A model generated the notes under the pieces. The model saw only the letters and a list, made by a program, of their open reading frames with translations. It made no database searches and was not told the origin of the DNA. Below, one piece after another: positions 61,403 to 64,000 of a stretch of DNA of 64,000 nucleotides. The translations under genes and the position numbers were made by a program. This DNA is from Zoogloea sp041908905. GTDB lineage: Bacteria; Pseudomonadota; Gammaproteobacteria; Burkholderiales; Rhodocyclaceae. The first letter of the stretch is position 1. Each line of letters starts with the position of its first letter. Where the stretch lies: NCBI RefSeq assembly GCF_041908905.1, contig NZ_JAYREK010000003.1, positions 62,001 to 126,000 of the forward strand, read 5' to 3'.

Positions 61403-62272
61403 TCAGGCGAGCAGGTCGCGCAGGTAGTTGGGCAGGGCCTCGCTGGCGAGGTGCAGGGCTGGATTGTAGTAGCGCAGGCCGCGGATGCCGCGTTCTTCCA
61501 TGCGCTGTTGCAGAAGATCGATGGCGGGGGCTGGCACGGCCTGCATGCTGCAGCGGGCCAGCAGCCACGGCCCGCCGTACAGCGGCACGCTGATCTGGCT
61601 GAGGCGCACCGAGGCGAAGGCCCGGCGCAGGCGCTGGTGCAGGCGGCAGACCTTGTCCGGCTGGTAGAAGGGCGAGCCGAGCTGTACGTGAACGATGCCA
61701 CCGGGGCCGAGGCTGGCGGTGCACAGCGCGAGGAAGGCGGTGTCGTGGAGGTGGGCGCAGGCCGGGTCGTCGGGCTCGGTGAGATCGAGCAGGATCAGGT
61801 CGAAGCGTTCGCCCTGGCTGTGGAGGTCGTGCAGGCTGCGGGCGGCGTCGCCGATGCGCAGCGTGACGCGGGGGTTCTCGAAGGCGCCGGCGGGGAGGGC
61901 GGGCAGATGCGCTCGAACGGTGGCGACCACGGCGGGGTCGAGTTCGGCGACGACGATGCGTGCGAGGCCCGGGTGCCGGAGCAGCTCGCGGGCGCTGGCG
62001 CCATCTCCACCGCCGAGGATGAGGGCCTGCCGCGGTGCCGGGTGGTCGAGGGCGGCGAGGTGGGCGAGGCTCTCGTGGAGCATGAACTCGTCCGCCTCGG
62101 CGGCCATCGCATCGCCGTCCAGGTGGTAGAGGCGGCCGAAGCGGACGCTGTGTTCCACGGCGATGCGCTGGAACGCGCTGGGCACGGCGATCGACGGTGT
62201 GTGCGTGGCGAGGCCGAGGGTGGCGCCGGGGGCGAGGGGGAGGGAGAGCGGCGGGTGTTTCACGTGAAACAT
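61403..62272 (-). CDS. Spermidine synthase-like aminopropyltransferase
   Basis: 289 residues if started at ATG 62272, whose first codons lie inside a parS site (MFHVKH). The GAGGAG ribosome site directly abuts that ATG but is nine bases before the in-frame GTG at 62263, so the GTG may be the true start. The SAM/decarboxylated-SAM-binding motif ILGGGDGASARELLRH and VVAELDPAVVA, plus LDLTEPDD, are typical of SpeE. Substrate residues differ, so it may use another amine. In an operon with rsmB. Confidence 0.82.
   Translation of the reverse strand: MFHVKHPPLSLPLAPGATLGLATHTPSIAVPSAFQRIAVEHSVRFGRLYHLDGDAMAAEADEFMLHESLAHLAALDHPAPRQALILGGGDGASARELLRHPGLARIVVAELDPAVVATVRAHLPALPAGAFENPRVTLRIGDAARSLHDLHSQGERFDLILLDLTEPDDPACAHLHDTAFLALCTASLGPGGIVHVQLGSPFYQPDKVCRLHQRLRRAFASVRLSQISVPLYGGPWLLARCSMQAVPAPAIDLLQQRMEERGIRGLRYYNPALHLASEALPNYLRDLLA
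62256..62271. promoter_or_regulatory. parS centromere site 1
   Basis: TGTTTCACGTGAAACA, the exact 16-base consensus bound by ParB (Spo0J) near bacterial origins. It overlaps the start of the spermidine-synthase-like gene. Confidence 0.93.
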
Positions 62273-62276
62273 CTCC

Positions 62277-63041
62277 TCAAGCCAGGAAGGTGTCGGCGCT
62301 GAAGCGCAGGATCAGCACGACCACCACCACCAGGAAGGCCTTGCGGATAAAGGCCGCGCCGTAGCGCAGGGCCAGCGCCGAGCCGACCTGGGAGCCGGCC
62401 AGATTGCTGAGGGCCATCACGCCGGCTACCTGCCAGAAGATCTCGCCGTGGGCGACGAAGAAGGCGATCGCGGCGAGGTTGGTGCTTACATTGACGATCT
62501 TGGCCATCACCGAGGCGTGCAGGAAATCCATCTGCAACAGGCGGATGAACAGGAAGATCAGGAAGCTCCCGGTGCCGGGCCCGAAGAAACCGTCGTAGAA
62601 ACCGAGGCCGGCGCCGATGGCTAGGGCGAGCTGCAGCTCGCGGCGGGGGTCGGCAAGGCGCTGGTGGCTGATGCCGAAATCCTTGCGCAGGAAGGTGTAG
62701 ATCGCCACCGCGATCAGCAGCACCAGGATCAACGGGCGCAGGGCCGCCGGCGGAAACAGCGACACCGCCCGGGCCCCGAGCCACGAGCCGCCCCCCGCCG
62801 CCAGCGCAGCCGGCCCGGCGATCCGCCACGGGATCTGGATGCGCCGGCCGTAACGGATCGCCGCACTGGTGGTGCCGACGACGCTGGCGAGCTTGTTGGT
62901 GCCGAACAGGGTGGCTGGCGCCGCGCCCGGAAAGGTCGAAAAGAGGAGGGGAATCTGGATCAGGCCGCCGCCGCCCACCACGGCGTCGACGAGGCCGGCG
63001 AAGAAAGCCCCGGCGGGCAGGAGCAGGAAGAGTGGGTCCAT
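62277..63041 (-). CDS. TSUP/TauE-SafE family permease
   Basis: 254 residues with about eight hydrophobic segments. The family signature is duplicated: FFAGLVDAVVGGGGLIQIPLL at the N-terminus and GFYDGFFGPGTGSFLIF near residue 150. Family members transport sulfite, sulfoacetate or other small anions. No ribosome site precedes the ATG, the spacer being occupied by parS site 2. The stop overlaps the next gene's ribosome site. Confidence 0.88.
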   Translation of the reverse strand: MDPLFLLLPAGAFFAGLVDAVVGGGGLIQIPLLFSTFPGAAPATLFGTNKLASVVGTTSAAIRYGRRIQIPWRIAGPAALAAGGGSWLGARAVSLFPPAALRPLILVLLIAVAIYTFLRKDFGISHQRLADPRRELQLALAIGAGLGFYDGFFGPGTGSFLIFLFIRLLQMDFLHASVMAKIVNVSTNLAAIAFFVAHGEIFWQVAGVMALSNLAGSQVGSALALRYGAAFIRKAFLVVVVVLILRFSADTFLA

Positions 63042-63047
63042 GGTGAA

Positions 63048-63063
63048 TGTTTCACGTGAAACA
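63048..63063. promoter_or_regulatory. parS centromere site 2
   Basis: A second exact TGTTTCACGTGAAACA, 792 bases from the first, in the 28-base space between the SIR2 gene and the permease gene. Confidence 0.93.
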
Positions 63064-63069
63064 ACGGGG

Positions 63070-63912
63070 TCAGCGGTCGAAGAAACCGCGGTGCGACAAG
63101 GCCTGGTGAATGCCCTCCAGGGCCGCCAGGCCGCCTGTTGGCAGGCTCACGCCACGACCGGGGATGTCGGGCTCGGTGGGGTTGATGCGGATCAGCGGTT
63201 CGCCCAGGCTCTCGCTGAACCAGCGCACCGTGGGGACATGCTGGCCCGCGCCGATCTCCACCACGACCACCCGGCCAGCGTCGTTGAGCCAGGACTCCAG
63301 GCGCCGGCGCTGGGCGGCGGTGCGCGGGGCCAGCCAGCCCCAGTCGCCGAACATCAGCACATTGGGTCGCAGCAGGGCCTCGCAGCGGGGGCAGCGGGGC
63401 AGGGGGCTGCGCAGCAGGCAGGCGGCCTCGTCCACCTCCGGCGTGAAACCGTCGGCGGGGGTGACGAGCCCGTCGCAGCCCTCCAGGCACTGGAGGTGAT
63501 GGATGGAACCGTGCACCTCGCAGATCTGCGCCTCGTCGAAGCCGGCGCGCTGGAACTGGCCATCCACGTTGGAGGTGAACACGAAGGCGCCCCGCGCGAG
63601 TCGGGCCCCGATCGCTTGCAGGATCGCGAAGCCCCGATGTGGCACGGTGCGCCGGTACAGGTTGAGCCGGTGCCCGTAGAAGCCCCAGGCGAGGGTCGGC
63701 GTGCGCACGAAGGCGTCCGGGCAGGCGATCTCCTCGAAGGCGATGCGGGCGTCGGCGAGGGCCGGATAGGCGCGCCAGAAGCCGGTGTTGCCCCGGAAGT
63801 CGGGCAGGCCGGAATCGACGCCCAGGCCGGCGCCGGCGGTGATCATCAGGCCGTCTGCCGCTTCGATCAGGCGGGCTGCGTCGTCGCAGCGCTGCTGCAG
63901 GTCGGCGCTCAT
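63070..63912 (-). CDS. SIR2-family NAD-dependent deacetylase/deacylase
   Basis: 280 residues. NAD-binding GAGLGVDSGLPDFRG near residue 27, TSNVDGQFQRAGF, the catalytic histidine in EVHGSIHHLQC and a zinc pair (CLEGC and CPRCEALLRP). The motifs fit a sirtuin of the bacterial class with a complete active site. Target unknown. Overlaps the upstream gene (ATGA). Confidence 0.9.
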   Translation of the reverse strand: MSADLQQRCDDAARLIEAADGLMITAGAGLGVDSGLPDFRGNTGFWRAYPALADARIAFEEIACPDAFVRTPTLAWGFYGHRLNLYRRTVPHRGFAILQAIGARLARGAFVFTSNVDGQFQRAGFDEAQICEVHGSIHHLQCLEGCDGLVTPADGFTPEVDEAACLLRSPLPRCPRCEALLRPNVLMFGDWGWLAPRTAAQRRRLESWLNDAGRVVVVEIGAGQHVPTVRWFSESLGEPLIRINPTEPDIPGRGVSLPTGGLAALEGIHQALSHRGFFDR

Positions 63913-64000
63913 CGGGCGGCCACCAGGAAAATCCGGCGGAACGGGAACAGCGTGCTTCCGCCGGCGTCGGGCGGGTAGGCCGCGGCGAGTTGTGGCGCCA
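63909..64000 (-). CDS. C-terminal end of an unidentified gene, possibly a SAM methyltransferase
   Basis: The last 29 codons of a leftward gene entering from the right edge, ending ...GGSTLFPFRRIFLVAAR. The FPFRR-(I/L)F ending is frequent in class I SAM-dependent methyltransferases, but too little is visible to be sure. The stop overlaps the SIR2 start, indicating one operon. Confidence 0.45.
   Translation of the reverse strand, partial: APQLAAAYPPDAGGSTLFPFRRIFLVAAR

Overview
The window is about 64 kb of very GC-rich chromosome from a respiratory Gram-negative bacterium. Three things point to a betaproteobacterium, most likely in the Rhodocyclales: the rsmB–DUF4390–ntrY–ntrX–trkA–trkH gene order, a giant DUF3683 FAD/Fe-S oxidoreductase, and a PEP-CTERM protein. 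The genus is an inference. I see no insertion sequence, prophage, CRISPR array, rRNA or tRNA. A 10-N scaffold gap flanked by poly-C/G sequence lies at about 53.0-53.2 kb.

Left part (1-12.1 kb) is a selenium module. A leftward operon encodes a membrane-anchored formate dehydrogenase (fdoG-fdoH-fdoI), its maturation factor fdhE, and the selenocysteine insertion genes selA and selB. fdoG is read through an in-frame UGA (selenocysteine 196), and a SECIS-type hairpin directly follows that codon. Divergent from it is a PhnD/PhnC/PhnE/PhnE-type ABC importer. Its position next to the Sec genes makes selenium oxyanion uptake the best guess.

12.1-22 kb: a class I cyclic-di-GMP riboswitch (GEMM-I) precedes a small secreted protein of unknown function. 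It is followed by a receiver-TPR protein with a miniature histidine kinase, a UbiB-family kinase, a GAF-SpoIIE phosphatase, a divergent ilvA/RidA pair, and a GDSL esterase with a PEP-CTERM sorting tail.

22-36 kb: the 1292-residue FAD/Fe-S oxidoreductase, a corrin block (degenerate CobL-like protein with a long Ala/Pro-rich tail, cobA, cobB), hpt with yqjK-yqjE-yqjD, the xth/pyrE divergent pair, an MBL hydrolase and an OmpR-type regulator.

36-52 kb: mscL, a LysM-FecR protein coupled to a CHASE2 histidine kinase, an AsmA protein, a flavin oxidoreductase, an MFS transporter, a di-haem cytochrome c peroxidase with an FNR-like promoter, a Lys/Ala/Glu/Pro-rich secreted protein, a bacteriohemerythrin behind a GGDEF-EAL protein, and priA.

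52-64 kb: hemE, trkH, trkA, an NtrX-like regulator whose AAA+ motifs are gone, ntrY, a DUF4390 protein, rsmB, a spermidine-synthase-like gene, a TSUP permease, a SIR2 protein and the end of one more gene. Two perfect parS sites (62.26 and 63.05 kb) suggest that the replication origin is not far away. All genes from 45.2 kb to the right edge run leftward, which fits an origin lying to the right. C-di-GMP (riboswitch plus GGDEF-EAL) and anaerobic or low-oxygen respiration (formate dehydrogenase, cytochrome c peroxidase, hemerythrin) are recurring themes.
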